Source: Thereva unica (taxonomy: Eukaryota; Arthropoda; Insecta; Diptera; Therevidae). Taken from it: DNA of 64,000 nt. The position numbers and the translations under genes were made by a program. Each line of letters begins with the position of its first letter. Position 1 is the first letter of the stretch. The DNA lies in contig OX465281.1 in the NCBI GenBank assembly GCA_949987705.1, positions 2,024,001 through 2,088,000 on the forward strand, in the 5' to 3' direction. The notes under the pieces are model-generated. The model was not told the DNA's origin and did no database searches. It saw only the letters and a list, made by a program, of their open reading frames with translations. This document shows, one piece after another, positions 36,074-46,081 of this stretch.

Positions 36074-37836
36074 GGCAAAGTAGTTCGTTTTCAGCCTATA
36101 CCCTATATATGTACATAGATGATAATGACAAACCCTTCAACCACTGTCAACCCCAGCAATTACGTCTCCAGCTTATAACTTTAATTTTTCGAATTTTCGA
36201 AGCTAAACCAAAGTTTAGACAACAAACAATAAGGTTTTACACGAAAAGGTCCACTGGTGTCTTTCTAGTATGTCTAATATTTGAATAGAAGGCTTCAGTC
36301 TGTCAGTCCTCTACAGAATATAGTATAGAAGAGAGAGTAGAGAGTAGAGTATACAGAAAAAAGGTAATGTAAAAGAGACTGACAGCTTCGAATACCGTAA
36401 AAAAGGAACCGGGTGACGTCAACATTAATGCAGAAACAACAGCAGCTTCGATATCATGTGACGCTAGCACTAAAATACCGTCTTACGGTATGCAGTCTTT
36501 CTGTATGCCGTGGATTGGACTTAGTTCTAAAAAATTGGTCTTTAATGATCAAGCGGATTGATGACATCAAATCAAAACTCTACCCGGGTGAAAATATAAA
36601 ACTGAAAACAGACTAAAAGTTTAAGAGCAGTCGGAAAACGAACGGAAGCTTTAGGTAATGAACAAAGGACGGAACCACGGGACTGAAAATGTACTGAAAA
36701 TTGGATAAATTCGACTGAAGACTGGGGACATGGACGGAAATCAGGCGGAATTTAGAAGGAAACATTTCGAACATTTCGACATTTGGATGGAAGGACTGTC
36801 AAAAATTCCTAAGAATATTCCAAGTCTAAAAGTGATAAAAATTTCGGCCTTATTTGCGGCTCTTTTCAGTGGAAATAATAATTTCTGCCTTGTTTCAGAC
36901 AGAGTTCCGTCTAAAATTCACTTTTCAGTCCCTTTTCAGTCTTTGTTTCAATCAAGGCCGGTGTTCGCCCGTTGTAAAGACATATTTTATGTTTACTCGT
37001 TGTAAACAAACTTCTCTTCGAAATTTATTTACGTGCGTCAATACTCCTCCCAATGACCACGGCTAGAGCCACATTAAAATTGATTGAATTATGATCCAAC
37101 AACTTGAATCTACTATAACGTACCGTAACGTAACTGTACCAAACCTAAAATTCGAACATGAGTGTTCATATGCCACCGACCTAAATTGACGTAATAAACT
37201 TGACGAATGTCCGTTAAATTATCTCTTTCTTCTCTCTATCTTCCAACTAGAGCTGCTGTTCGACATTGCACTCTATACGAAAACAATAGATTGTCGAACA
37301 GTACAAAGGAGCTTTCCCTAAGCCTCTATCTAGTCTATCATATAAAAAAAAATGCAAGAGTAACCGGTGGGTGCTTTCAGTAATGCAGTTTGCGCATATT
37401 TGCTTTTGCATTAGTTTCATTAAAACAAGCATGTGTTTTGCACAGAGTTCATAAATGCAAACATGCAAAGCAAATGTGCGCAAGCTTTGCAAGTTTTTCG
37501 GTTGCCGTGCGAAGAGGTTTCAAAGAAGAAGAAGAAGACTGAAAAGGTTGTATTTTTCCATGTACTGAATTTCCATGCAGAATTTACCCTGAGTTTGCTC
37601 AGATTAAGCGCCCATAGAAACCGGGGGTTGAGTAAAGTTTCATTAAATCCAAGAAAACTTTACCCCGGCTCATGGAAATACAGTAATGGAGACTATACAA
37701 GGAGTATAAACTCTTGTGGGTAAAATAAACTAAGCTGCAGATGTTCCTATGATCTAATGCACCCATCAGCAACAAAACGGTAGTTTGAAGTTCATTTTAC
37801 TTAGAACCAAAACCATTATTTTGTAGAGTATATAAC
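36074..37836. other. No supported gene; repeat-like DNA
   Basis: Around 36.6-36.95 kb GGAC/CTGAAA words recur, and around 37.25-37.5 kb TTTGC/GCAAA words recur as in the 21.9 kb MITE. No element ends or coding exon could be supported. The right end abuts the BEL insertion and carries its target copy ATAAC at 37832-37836. Confidence 0.35.
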
Positions 37837-38220
37837 TGTACAAAAAAAATAATATATTTCTTCTGTTGTTGTCTTAACGCAGCCTCACGTTAAGTTAAAT
37901 AAAAAGGCTTTTGAGTTCTGAATGATACTGAACTAAGTTTAATTAGATTTATCTCTTATATACAAAATTTTCTTATACTAGAACTTAAATTTGTGTAAGT
38001 AAAAACAGTTCCCATCGAATCTGCAATTGTCAGCATAAAAGCTCTTGAAATTCTTATCTTATGTTTTCCTCGCTGAGGGAAACTGGAGATGTGCAAAAAT
38101 GTCACCTTGATGCGGTAACGCGAGGAGTTTTTGTCTGTGAGAAAATTAATTTAAAAATAAATTTGTGCAATTGCAGATTCGGTGGGAAATGAATTTAATT
38201 TTTATGGCTGGGCGTTTTCA
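37837..38220 (-). repeat. 3' LTR of the BEL/Pao element
   Basis: 384 bp, starting TGTACAAAA and ending GGGCGTTTTCA on the + strand. Identical by eye to 45693-46076. The last codons and the stop of the polyprotein lie inside this LTR. Confidence 0.95.
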
Positions 38221-41200
38221 TCCTCCCCCACGTTGAGGTCTCGGAGCTCAAAAACAGGTGCTTCGACTGTTATGCTTGGACGTTTTTTAGGCCAAAGGAT
38301 GACAATTGCTACGATGGCTCCAATGCAAATGATGAGCGTGGTGTAGCTGAGGGTGTATTGGTGGATGTCGTGGTGCCGAAGCTGATCATGGGGCAAAACT
38401 TCCTGACTTTTAACTTCTTGATTGTACTTGCTTAATGCCGCGATGTCTTCTTCCCCTCGAATGAGCATGTTAACCTGATCAGGAGTAGATGGATTTTTTA
38501 TTTTTCGCTGGGTGCCAGATTCCTGATCAAGGCTTGCCGTAAGGTTGAAGGTAGGCATGAATGATATCTCGGCTTTGCTAGGAAACAAGTTGTGTGAGGT
38601 AATTGTCATTGACGGCTGTTTGATAATGCAGTTTGGGGCAAGTTTAAGGAGTCCTTCGCCTTGTAATTGTGTGTTGATGATTTTTGTTCCACAGACAATG
38701 TTGAAAGTCTGACTTTGGTTGAAGGCGAATATCCAGTGATTCGGATAATGGAGTTGAATCCAGACCTGAGAGGAGCTTGTCTCTTTGAGAGTGCAGTATG
38801 GTGAGAGTTTCTTCTTGTGATTTAGGATCTGAACCTCACAGTGATTTTCTGTAGAATGACTGTTGAAAACTGGATGTCTCTGCTTACATAGGTAATGCCG
38901 GTCCTTATGAATGAGGCAGTCTTCGATCTCCTTGTGTGATAAAGGAAAGTACTGATCACGATATGGACTAATGGCTAAGAAGGGCGTTGATGGTTGAATG
39001 AAAATGAAGGATCCATTTATCAGAGTTGGAAATGGAATAACTTTGAAAACTTGATAAACCTGATTTGTTAGCAAGGGTAACGTTATTCGGAAAATTATGT
39101 TGTTTTCTGTAATTCTCGCTTGCACTCGCAGAAGTTCGTAGAGGCTCGGAAGGTCTTTCTCTCCATTTCCTGGGAGGATTAATGATGGTGGTAGGTCTCT
39201 TCTGATGGAGCTTAATTCTTTGAGTAGCTGTGTAGGCGTGAGCAGAAGAGAATTGATTCTACCTTGATGACTGTCCGTAATAATTTCTAATAGAGATAAC
39301 TGAGTTCTTTGGAAGTTTGATGCTAGTAACGACGTGTACATTACGAGAGTGTTGAAGAGTTGTACTTTCTCGTCTACACTCAAAGCATCCTTGATGTCAT
39401 TGACTGCCTTATTAATTTGATTTAGACGTTGATCGAGAACCCTGAATCGTTGGTTGATATCATTGACTGACTTGTTGAACACATTCAGTGTGGAGTCGAT
39501 GATGGAGGTCTGATTCTTGCTTAGGTTTAAAAGATGCTGTTCATTTGTGTAGATTTGTTGAATAATTTCATCCATATTTTCAGCATACTCTTGATCAAGT
39601 ATTCCGAACAGTTTATTTGCTGCCATCCCTATGAAATCGAATGGAGATCGTCTTTTGCGAGAGTGAAATCCGTTTCTGGTTGTTAATATTTTATTAAGAC
39701 TTGTGATATCCTGTAGGACTTGTTCGAAATGTTGTACTATCGCCTTGTATAAGTACCCGTTTTGATCTTGAATTGTAGCACACCGGTCTTTCAATCTTGT
39801 TACGCATGTTTGCAGTCCTTGGTACTCCTGCCAGTAAAGAGACATATTGAAGAATGCTATTAAGCTCCACTCGTTGCTGATCATATGTGCTTGCCCAAGA
39901 TCTTCGAAATAAATTCCAGGATTGGTCTTAAATTGTGTTACTTCAACCGGAGCTCCAGGCGTTGGATTGCATCCTCCTGTTCCGAGAAGCATTAATCCCA
40001 GGAGTAATGATGTAACTGGATTTATCTTGATATTGCGTTTTGGACGCTTGGCTTTGTTTTGACCTTGTTCGTTGAATGCTGGTGATGGCGTTCGCGGTTT
40101 AATTGCTGCCGGCGCTATGTTTGTTGAAGTAGATGATCTAGTTATCCTCCTTTGAGCATCGTGCTGGAGGTCTACGTCGATGTTAATTTCTTCTTCGGCC
40201 TCAATCGGAAGTGGGCATACTTTATGTATTGCTCTCCGTGTTTCTCCCGTTGCGGTTTTCAACTCAACTACTCGGGTGTGACCGTCTTCTCCTGGCAGAG
40301 TTTTCAATACTCTTCCCATGTTCCATTGTAATGGAGGAAGGTTGTCATCTTTGAGTAGGACGATAGTTCCTGGTTGAATGTCTTGCTGAGAATGTTTCCA
40401 TTTATATCGGTTCTGAAGTTCTTGTAGGTACTCCTTTGACCACCTGCGCCAGAACTCTTGATGTAGAGACTTCACTAAATTCCACCGAGTGAGAGAAGGA
40501 ATGTGAATTGGTTGGACTTCTGGGTCAGCGACTGTTGTCAGTGGCTCTCCTATTAAAAAGTGCCCTGCCGTTAATACCTGTAGATCATTGGGGTCGGTGG
40601 TTAGAGGCGTCAATGGCCGAGAGTTCAAGATGGCCTCGATTTGTGCTATGACTGTTGTCAATTCTTCACATGTCAAGGACGCCTGAGTTAAAGTTCTCTT
40701 CATGTGGTGCTTAGCAGACTTAACAGCTGCTTCCCACAGACCGCCAAAATGGGGCGACCTTGGTGGTATTGGTCTCCAGTTGATTCCTTTTTGAGAGCAA
40801 TACCCTTTTATTTGGGATTGATTTTCTTCCGCTGTGAACATGGTATACAGTTCTTGAAGCTGATTGCGTGCTCCCATGAAATTGGTTGCGTTGTCGCAAA
40901 ATATTTGTGTTGGGCATCCTCTCCGTGCAATAAATCGTTTTAAGGCTCCAATGAAGGCATTGCTGGTTAGGTCAGAAACAACCTCAAGGTGACAGGCCTT
41001 TGTTGAAAAACAGACAAATACGGCCACATATGCCTTTGTGGGTCTTTTTCCTCTTAAGGTGTAATGGATATATGTTGGTCCGAAAAAGTCGACGCCAACG
41101 TTAATGAATGGACGTAAGGGCTGGATTCTTTCGGCTGGCAAATTACCCATGCGCTGGTTTATCTGTGTTGGCTTGGCCTTAAAACATCTTATGCAATGAT

Positions 41201-44200
41201 GTACGATCGTCTGCGCCAACTGTTTTCCCCTTAACGGCCAGAATCGCTGTCGTGTTGTTGCCAAAAGTCCTTGGGGCCCGATGTATAGGTTGTCGATATG
41301 GATTTGTGTCATCAATAGTTTGGTGAATATGTGTTTTGATGGTAATACACACGGGTGTTTGGCATCGTAGGGTAGGCCAGATGCCTCTAGGCGACCTCCT
41401 ACCCGCAGGATACCTCTGTCATCGAGAAATGGGCACAAAGAAGTGAGACGGCTTGTTGAGCTCGGTTGCGAATGCTTCGTTATGTGTTTGATATCTTCTG
41501 CGAATTCTGTGCCCTGGAGGTGTTTGATGATTAGCATCAAAGATGCTTTGAGTTCTTGTGCTGAGAGCGTTGTATCGGTCAAGCGGTATTTTTGGGCTCT
41601 CTTTAAATTGCTCACAAATCTCAGAACGTAGGCTGTAATATGTTGAAGCCTTTTGAATGAGTTGTGATGATTGACAGCGTCGAGGAAGTGTGGCGACGCT
41701 TTTGTGGTTGATAACACTGTTTTGATGACTTTAGTTTCGAGAATTGGTTGTGGCAGTGAGTGACATGGTAAAACTGGCCATGTGTCTTCTGAATTGTGCA
41801 GAAAAATTGGTCCTTGAAACCACATCTCACCGTGATCTAATAGTTGTTGAGGGTGAACTCCCCTTGAGACAAGATCGGCTGGATTGAATTCAGAGTTTAC
41901 GAATCTCCATTGATCGATGCTGGTAGCTTCCTGAATGAATGTTACCCGGTTGGCTACAAAGGTTTGAAGTGGAGATTCGGTTTGAAGCCAAGATAGCACA
42001 ATTTGGGAGTCAGTCCAATATGTGACCTTGTGTATCTCTCGTGCTAGACTTTCTTGAACAATTTGCATGAGCTCTACTAGCAGCTTCGCGGCACATAACT
42101 CTAATCGTGGAATGGTTGTTGTCTTCTTTGGAGCTACTCGTGATTTTGCGCAGATTAAGTGCACGTCGACAAATCCAGCTTCGGAAACAGATCGCATGTA
42201 GACTGCTGCTCCGTATGCCCGGTTGGAAGCATCAGAGAAGCCATGAAGCTGTAATTTATGGCCTCCTGGTATTATGATATGCCTTGTTATTCTCAAGTCG
42301 TTCAGTTTATGTAGCTCATCCCGAAATCCTATCCACTTTGTTTGAATTGTAATAGGAATGGGAGAGTCCCAATCGAGATCGAGGGCCCATAATTCTTGCA
42401 TAAATACCTTTGCTAATATTATCACTGGGCTTACGATTCCCAGAGGATCGAAAATGCGAGCAATGTCGGCAAGAATGGTTCGTTTGGTGAGCTCCGCTGG
42501 TTCTTGCCAATTAGTTCGAATCATGAACTGATCGGAAGAAGGGAGCCATGTTAGACCTAATGTTTTCACTTTTTCTTGCTCATGCGTCTTGATGGATACT
42601 TCTGTTTCTAGATCTTCCTGTGGTATGCCATGAAGTAGCCGTGATGAATTTGCACACCATTTCCGGAGCTGAAAGCCGCCTGTTTTTAAGAGGTTGATGA
42701 GCTGGTTGCGCATCTCCAGCGTATGATTGAGGTCATCACTGCCAGTGAGAATGTCGTCCACATAAAAATCACGTTTGGCGATTTCGGCGCCTAATGGATA
42801 GTGAGTCCCCTCTATGTTGGCTAAATCTTGTAAACATCTTATCGCTAAATACGGGGCGGCTTTAGTTCCATATGTTACCGTATTGAGCTGGTAAGTTTCT
42901 AGGGGTTCACTGGGCGATTCTCTCCACACTATCAGCTGGAACGGTTTGTCGGACTTGTCGACAAGAATTTGGCGATACATTTTTGTGATGTCGCTGATGA
43001 ACACATAGCGATGGGTTCGAAAGCGGATTAATATGGACAGCAGATCATTTTGTAGTACGGGACCAGCATGTAATATATCATTCAGAGATATATTAGTGGA
43101 GGTTTTTGCTGATCCGTCAAAGACAACACGTAGTTTTGTTGTGCTGCTCTCTGGGCGTAGGACGCAGTGATGCGGCATGAAATAATGCGGTTTGTCTAAT
43201 GGAATTTGGTTGATTTTTTCCATATGTTTTAATGAAATATACTCCCGCATGAAGTTGATGTATTGTTGCTGAATTTGTGGATTTTTCTTGAGCTTCTTTT
43301 CAAGGTTTAAAAACCTGCGGAGTGCAATTTGTTTTGATTCGCCTAAGGATGATGGATCGTGGGCAAACGGAAGACTGACAATATATCGGCCTTCAGCGGT
43401 TCGCTTGGAAGTGGTCTTGAAGAATTCTTCGCATTGGCGCTCAGCAATTGTCATTAACCTTTTCTGTGAGAGTTCCGCTGTTGGTGGAACTTCTTCTATA
43501 GTCCAGAATCGTTGAAGTTGTTCTTCTAAGGGAACTATCTGGAGTACGCATGCTGTGCTAGAGTTTTGTGTCGTCTTGTGGGAGCCTTGTTTTCCCTGTA
43601 CCACCCAGCCTAGGGAGGTGTTTACAAGAGTTGGCAGGTTTTTTCCTAGTTTGATCTTCTCACAGCCTACTATGTCAGGATAGAACTCAGCTCCTATTAA
43701 CAAATCGATTTCTTGTGGTTTGTTGAAATTGCGATCTGCTAAATGTAAATTGGTAGGTATTTTCCAACCTCGTATATCTGTATATTGATGTGGTTGTTTA
43801 GATGTGATTTCGGTAAGAACAAATGCCTCCATGGTTGTGTTGTATGTGGTTACTTTGGACTGTATTGTAACCATTGCCCGATGCTTGAGGGTAATGTTGT
43901 TGATTCCGATACCTTCGACTTGTAGTGCTCCTTCATCAGGCCTTTGCGCGTTGGGGCGAAGCTTCAATCTTTTTAGAAGTCTTTTGGTGATACAGTTGAT
44001 TTGTGAACCAGCGTCGAGCAATGCTCGGGCCGTAATAAGTTGATTGTTTCTGTCCATGATGTGAATTTCTGCTGTTCCCAAAAAGACATAACTGGAGGAT
44101 TGATGCGGAACATGTGCAGGCAAACTTGTGGCCGTGTCCTGAGTTTGTGGGGCAGAGTTCTTTGTTGTCTCGACGTGGAGTAGAGAGTTGTGGGCGGCAC

Positions 44201-45644
44201 CGCATTTGCATCGCCTAGAAAGACATTTTTGAGGTCCGTGCCCTCTGCGAAGGCAATTGGTGCATCGATGAAGGTTCCGGACAATTTTTAATCTCTCCGT
44301 TGGATGATGTTGGAGGAATTTTGGGCAGGCATATAATGGATGCATGCCATTTTTGCAGACAGCGCAAGTTGTGGCTGTAACTGATGAAACAAGAGAGCTT
44401 CTTTGCTTATTGCATTTCCGTTGCTCGTTCTGCTCATGAGGCCTTCCAGTGAGACATTCCCACATTTGAAAATGACCTTCGAGGAATGTGAGAAGACCAG
44501 TGACACTTTGAAGTTCTCTTGGAGAATCCAGCTCTTGTTCGTACAAACGGTGGCTTTCCTTGTCAAGTTTCTGAAGTAAGATATGTACGAGAATTGGATC
44601 CCCCTCTGCTGTCGGAACTCCTAAGCTCTCGATACCACGCAAGCATTCAGTGGTCACATCATGAAGTCGTTTAATGGCTCCCGATGTTGGGGCTGTAATT
44701 GCAGGCTGCCCCAACAGTTTGTTGAGGAAGGCTGAAACTACGAGTCTTTTGTTGTGGTAGCGATTCTCCAAGATCTTCCATGCTGACGGATAATTCTCTT
44801 CAGACACGTGAAGATGTTGGATGAGCTTGCTCGCTTCTCCTGTTAAATGCGCCTTCAAGTAGAACATTTTTTCTGCGTTACTTAAGGCGAACTTGTTGTG
44901 AACTAGCTGCTGGAAAAGGTCGTGAAATTCTGACCATTTCAAGTAACTACCATCAAAGATAGGCAGCGTAATCTTGGGTAGTTTCACGCTGGAGGAATGG
45001 TCAGTTGATGTGTTTGGATTCTCCTGGTGTTTCGGGAGATGTTCTTCAAGTTGCACCCGTAGAGCATGATAGCGTTTTCTAATAGTGCTGTATTCCTGAA
45101 CCTTGTAGCTAGATGAATCTTCTTCAGCCATGATTTCCAGGTGTCGCTTTGAAATGTTGTGCCACTGCTGATTGATGCTGCTGAGTGTGACTTGATAAAA
45201 AGCTGAAGATTTGTTGTCCAAATCCTGTGTAGTCTCGTCTACCAATTCTTGTAGACTTGAAATTGCAGCTGTTTGCTGCCGAATGAGGCGTGCTAATGGC
45301 TGTGAACTATTTTCATCTCCTTCGTCTGACGCTGGTTGTTCTGTGGACTCGGCTTCTAGAATATCTAGGGCAGCGCTTAAGGCCATCCTGTATTGTTGAT
45401 GAACAGCGTCAGCTTGTTCATAATACTGTCTCTCGAAGTATGAGTGAGAGGGTTGCTCTGCCTTGAGCGGTTTAAGCTTGATGTCGTTTTTCTCAAACTG
45501 CGCCCAATCATCATCCAACCTTTCTAGCCTGGATCGAACATATGCTTCTGTTCTTCTGCTGGGGCTTTTCTTGAAGTTGGCGAAATCTTTGTTGATCTTT
45601 TCGCCTATGGCGGCTTGTTCCTTTAATAGAGCTGAGATGTCCAT
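38202..45644 (-). CDS. Gag-Pol-Env polyprotein of BEL/Pao element, 2480 residues
   Basis: One uninterrupted frame. Gag: a DUF1759-type region at about 225-370 (LPKITLPIFDGSYLKWSEF), then zinc knuckles starting at C427 and C461 (CTNCLRRGHGPQKC). Protease: LLDAGSQINC with catalytic D544 in the DAGS form. RT: YVDD at 961-964. RNase H: FSDAS with D1138. Integrase: an HHCIRC zinc part, then D1519, D1584 and E1638 (HFGGLWEAAVKSAK), and a DUF5641-type tail. Env-like part: a hydrophobic leader at about 1875-1892, a furin-like RKRR at 1996-1999 followed by a hydrophobic SPFDFIG segment, a helical region with heptad-like spacing, and a transmembrane segment at about 2436-2452 with a short tail. The last residues ENAQP and the stop are encoded in the 3' LTR. 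No frameshift separates Gag from Pol. All key residues are present, so it appears functional. Infectivity of the env part cannot be judged from sequence. Confidence 0.95.
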   Translation of the reverse strand: MDISALLKEQAAIGEKINKDFANFKKSPSRRTEAYVRSRLERLDDDWAQFEKNDIKLKPLKAEQPSHSYFERQYYEQADAVHQQYRMALSAALDILEAESTEQPASDEGDENSSQPLARLIRQQTAAISSLQELVDETTQDLDNKSSAFYQVTLSSINQQWHNISKRHLEIMAEEDSSSYKVQEYSTIRKRYHALRVQLEEHLPKHQENPNTSTDHSSSVKLPKITLPIFDGSYLKWSEFHDLFQQLVHNKFALSNAEKMFYLKAHLTGEASKLIQHLHVSEENYPSAWKILENRYHNKRLVVSAFLNKLLGQPAITAPTSGAIKRLHDVTTECLRGIESLGVPTAEGDPILVHILLQKLDKESHRLYEQELDSPRELQSVTGLLTFLEGHFQMWECLTGRPHEQNEQRKCNKQRSSLVSSVTATTCAVCKNGMHPLYACPKFLQHHPTERLKIVRNLHRCTNCLRRGHGPQKCLSRRCKCGAAHNSLLHVETTKNSAPQTQDTATSLPAHVPHQSSSYVFLGTAEIHIMDRNNQLITARALLDAGSQINCITKRLLKRLKLRPNAQRPDEGALQVEGIGINNITLKHRAMVTIQSKVTTYNTTMEAFVLTEITSKQPHQYTDIRGWKIPTNLHLADRNFNKPQEIDLLIGAEFYPDIVGCEKIKLGKNLPTLVNTSLGWVVQGKQGSHKTTQNSSTACVLQIVPLEEQLQRFWTIEEVPPTAELSQKRLMTIAERQCEEFFKTTSKRTAEGRYIVSLPFAHDPSSLGESKQIALRRFLNLEKKLKKNPQIQQQYINFMREYISLKHMEKINQIPLDKPHYFMPHHCVLRPESSTTKLRVVFDGSAKTSTNISLNDILHAGPVLQNDLLSILIRFRTHRYVFISDITKMYRQILVDKSDKPFQLIVWRESPSEPLETYQLNTVTYGTKAAPYLAIRCLQDLANIEGTHYPLGAEIAKRDFYVDDILTGSDDLNHTLEMRNQLINLLKTGGFQLRKWCANSSRLLHGIPQEDLETEVSIKTHEQEKVKTLGLTWLPSSDQFMIRTNWQEPAELTKRTILADIARIFDPLGIVSPVIILAKVFMQELWALDLDWDSPIPITIQTKWIGFRDELHKLNDLRITRHIIIPGGHKLQLHGFSDASNRAYGAAVYMRSVSEAGFVDVHLICAKSRVAPKKTTTIPRLELCAAKLLVELMQIVQESLAREIHKVTYWTDSQIVLSWLQTESPLQTFVANRVTFIQEATSIDQWRFVNSEFNPADLVSRGVHPQQLLDHGEMWFQGPIFLHNSEDTWPVLPCHSLPQPILETKVIKTVLSTTKASPHFLDAVNHHNSFKRLQHITAYVLRFVSNLKRAQKYRLTDTTLSAQELKASLMLIIKHLQGTEFAEDIKHITKHSQPSSTSRLTSLCPFLDDRGILRVGGRLEASGLPYDAKHPCVLPSKHIFTKLLMTQIHIDNLYIGPQGLLATTRQRFWPLRGKQLAQTIVHHCIRCFKAKPTQINQRMGNLPAERIQPLRPFINVGVDFFGPTYIHYTLRGKRPTKAYVAVFVCFSTKACHLEVVSDLTSNAFIGALKRFIARRGCPTQIFCDNATNFMGARNQLQELYTMFTAEENQSQIKGYCSQKGINWRPIPPRSPHFGGLWEAAVKSAKHHMKRTLTQASLTCEELTTVIAQIEAILNSRPLTPLTTDPNDLQVLTAGHFLIGEPLTTVADPEVQPIHIPSLTRWNLVKSLHQEFWRRWSKEYLQELQNRYKWKHSQQDIQPGTIVLLKDDNLPPLQWNMGRVLKTLPGEDGHTRVVELKTATGETRRAIHKVCPLPIEAEEEINIDVDLQHDAQRRITRSSTSTNIAPAAIKPRTPSPAFNEQGQNKAKRPKRNIKINPVTSLLLGLMLLGTGGCNPTPGAPVEVTQFKTNPGIYFEDLGQAHMISNEWSLIAFFNMSLYWQEYQGLQTCVTRLKDRCATIQDQNGYLYKAIVQHFEQVLQDITSLNKILTTRNGFHSRKRRSPFDFIGMAANKLFGILDQEYAENMDEIIQQIYTNEQHLLNLSKNQTSIIDSTLNVFNKSVNDINQRFRVLDQRLNQINKAVNDIKDALSVDEKVQLFNTLVMYTSLLASNFQRTQLSLLEIITDSHQGRINSLLLTPTQLLKELSSIRRDLPPSLILPGNGEKDLPSLYELLRVQARITENNIIFRITLPLLTNQVYQVFKVIPFPTLINGSFIFIQPSTPFLAISPYRDQYFPLSHKEIEDCLIHKDRHYLCKQRHPVFNSHSTENHCEVQILNHKKKLSPYCTLKETSSSQVWIQLHYPNHWIFAFNQSQTFNIVCGTKIINTQLQGEGLLKLAPNCIIKQPSMTITSHNLFPSKAEISFMPTFNLTASLDQESGTQRKIKNPSTPDQVNMLIRGEEDIAALSKYNQEVKSQEVLPHDQLRHHDIHQYTLSYTTLIICIGAIVAIVILWPKKRPSITVEAPVFELRDLNVGEDENAQP
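38221..38231 (-). other. Polypurine tract of the BEL/Pao element
   Basis: The - strand reads GTGGGGGAGGA directly before the TG of the 3' LTR, the usual primer site for plus-strand DNA synthesis. It overlaps the C-terminal coding sequence. Confidence 0.85.
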
Positions 45645-45670
45645 AGTGATTACCTAGTAATGTACTAAGT

Positions 45671-45689
45671 AATCACGTCGGGGTCACCA
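45671..45689 (-). other. Primer binding site, complementary to tRNA-Trp 3' end
   Basis: Three bases after the 5' LTR, the - strand reads TGGTGACCCCGACGTGATT. Its complement AATCACGTCGGGGTCA plus CCA matches my recollection of the 3' end of insect tRNA-Trp. The tRNA identity is from memory and was not checked. Confidence 0.7.
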
Positions 45690-45692
45690 GAA

Positions 45693-46076
45693 TGTACAAA
45701 AAAAATAATATATTTCTTCTGTTGTTGTCTTAACGCAGCCTCACGTTAAGTTAAATAAAAAGGCTTTTGAGTTCTGAATGATACTGAACTAAGTTTAATT
45801 AGATTTATCTCTTATATACAAAATTTTCTTATACTAGAACTTAAATTTGTGTAAGTAAAAACAGTTCCCATCGAATCTGCAATTGTCAGCATAAAAGCTC
45901 TTGAAATTCTTATCTTATGTTTTCCTCGCTGAGGGAAACTGGAGATGTGCAAAAATGTCACCTTGATGCGGTAACGCGAGGAGTTTTTGTCTGTGAGAAA
46001 ATTAATTTAAAAATAAATTTGTGCAATTGCAGATTCGGTGGGAAATGAATTTAATTTTTATGGCTGGGCGTTTTCA
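45693..46076 (-). repeat. 5' LTR of the BEL/Pao element
   Basis: 384 bp, identical to the 3' LTR. It contains a TATA and initiator pair in the - orientation (listed separately), so it is the transcription start of the element. Confidence 0.95.
45782..45819 (-). promoter_or_regulatory. LTR core promoter: TATA box and initiator
   Basis: On the - strand GTATATAAG (+ strand 45811-45819) is followed 33 bases later by an arthropod initiator TTCAGTAT, with A+1 at about 45785. This spacing is textbook for a TATA-Inr promoter and would place the U3/R border there. The same pair is in the 3' LTR. Confidence 0.75.
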
Positions 46077-46081
46077 ATAAC

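Larger units (their letters stand above)
37837..46076 (-). mobile_element. Intact BEL/Pao LTR retrotransposon with env (roo-like)
   Basis: An 8240-bp element bounded by two 384-bp LTRs that match at every position I compared, with TG..CA ends and a 5-bp target duplication ATAAC (37832-37836 and 46077-46081). It reads on the - strand. It has a tRNA-type primer site next to the 5' LTR, a purine tract next to the 3' LTR, and one open frame covering Gag, protease, RT, RNase H, integrase and an envelope-like protein. Identical LTRs and an undamaged frame mean a very recent insertion, possibly polymorphic. The single-frame Gag-Pol-Env plan and the integrase-to-env order are those of Drosophila roo, so I place it in the BEL/Pao group near roo (family knowledge). 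Confidence 0.95.

Noticed and set aside
37520..37535. AAGACTGA, the seed match expected for the EcR regulator miR-14
   Set aside because: A single 8-mer 27 kb from the EcR stop in repeat-like DNA. Chance occurrence is likely and no cluster of sites was found nearer the gene.
38202..45644. Antisense + strand frames inside the BEL element (for example 40704-40943, 43804-44043)
   Set aside because: Shadows of the continuous polyprotein frame; no motifs.
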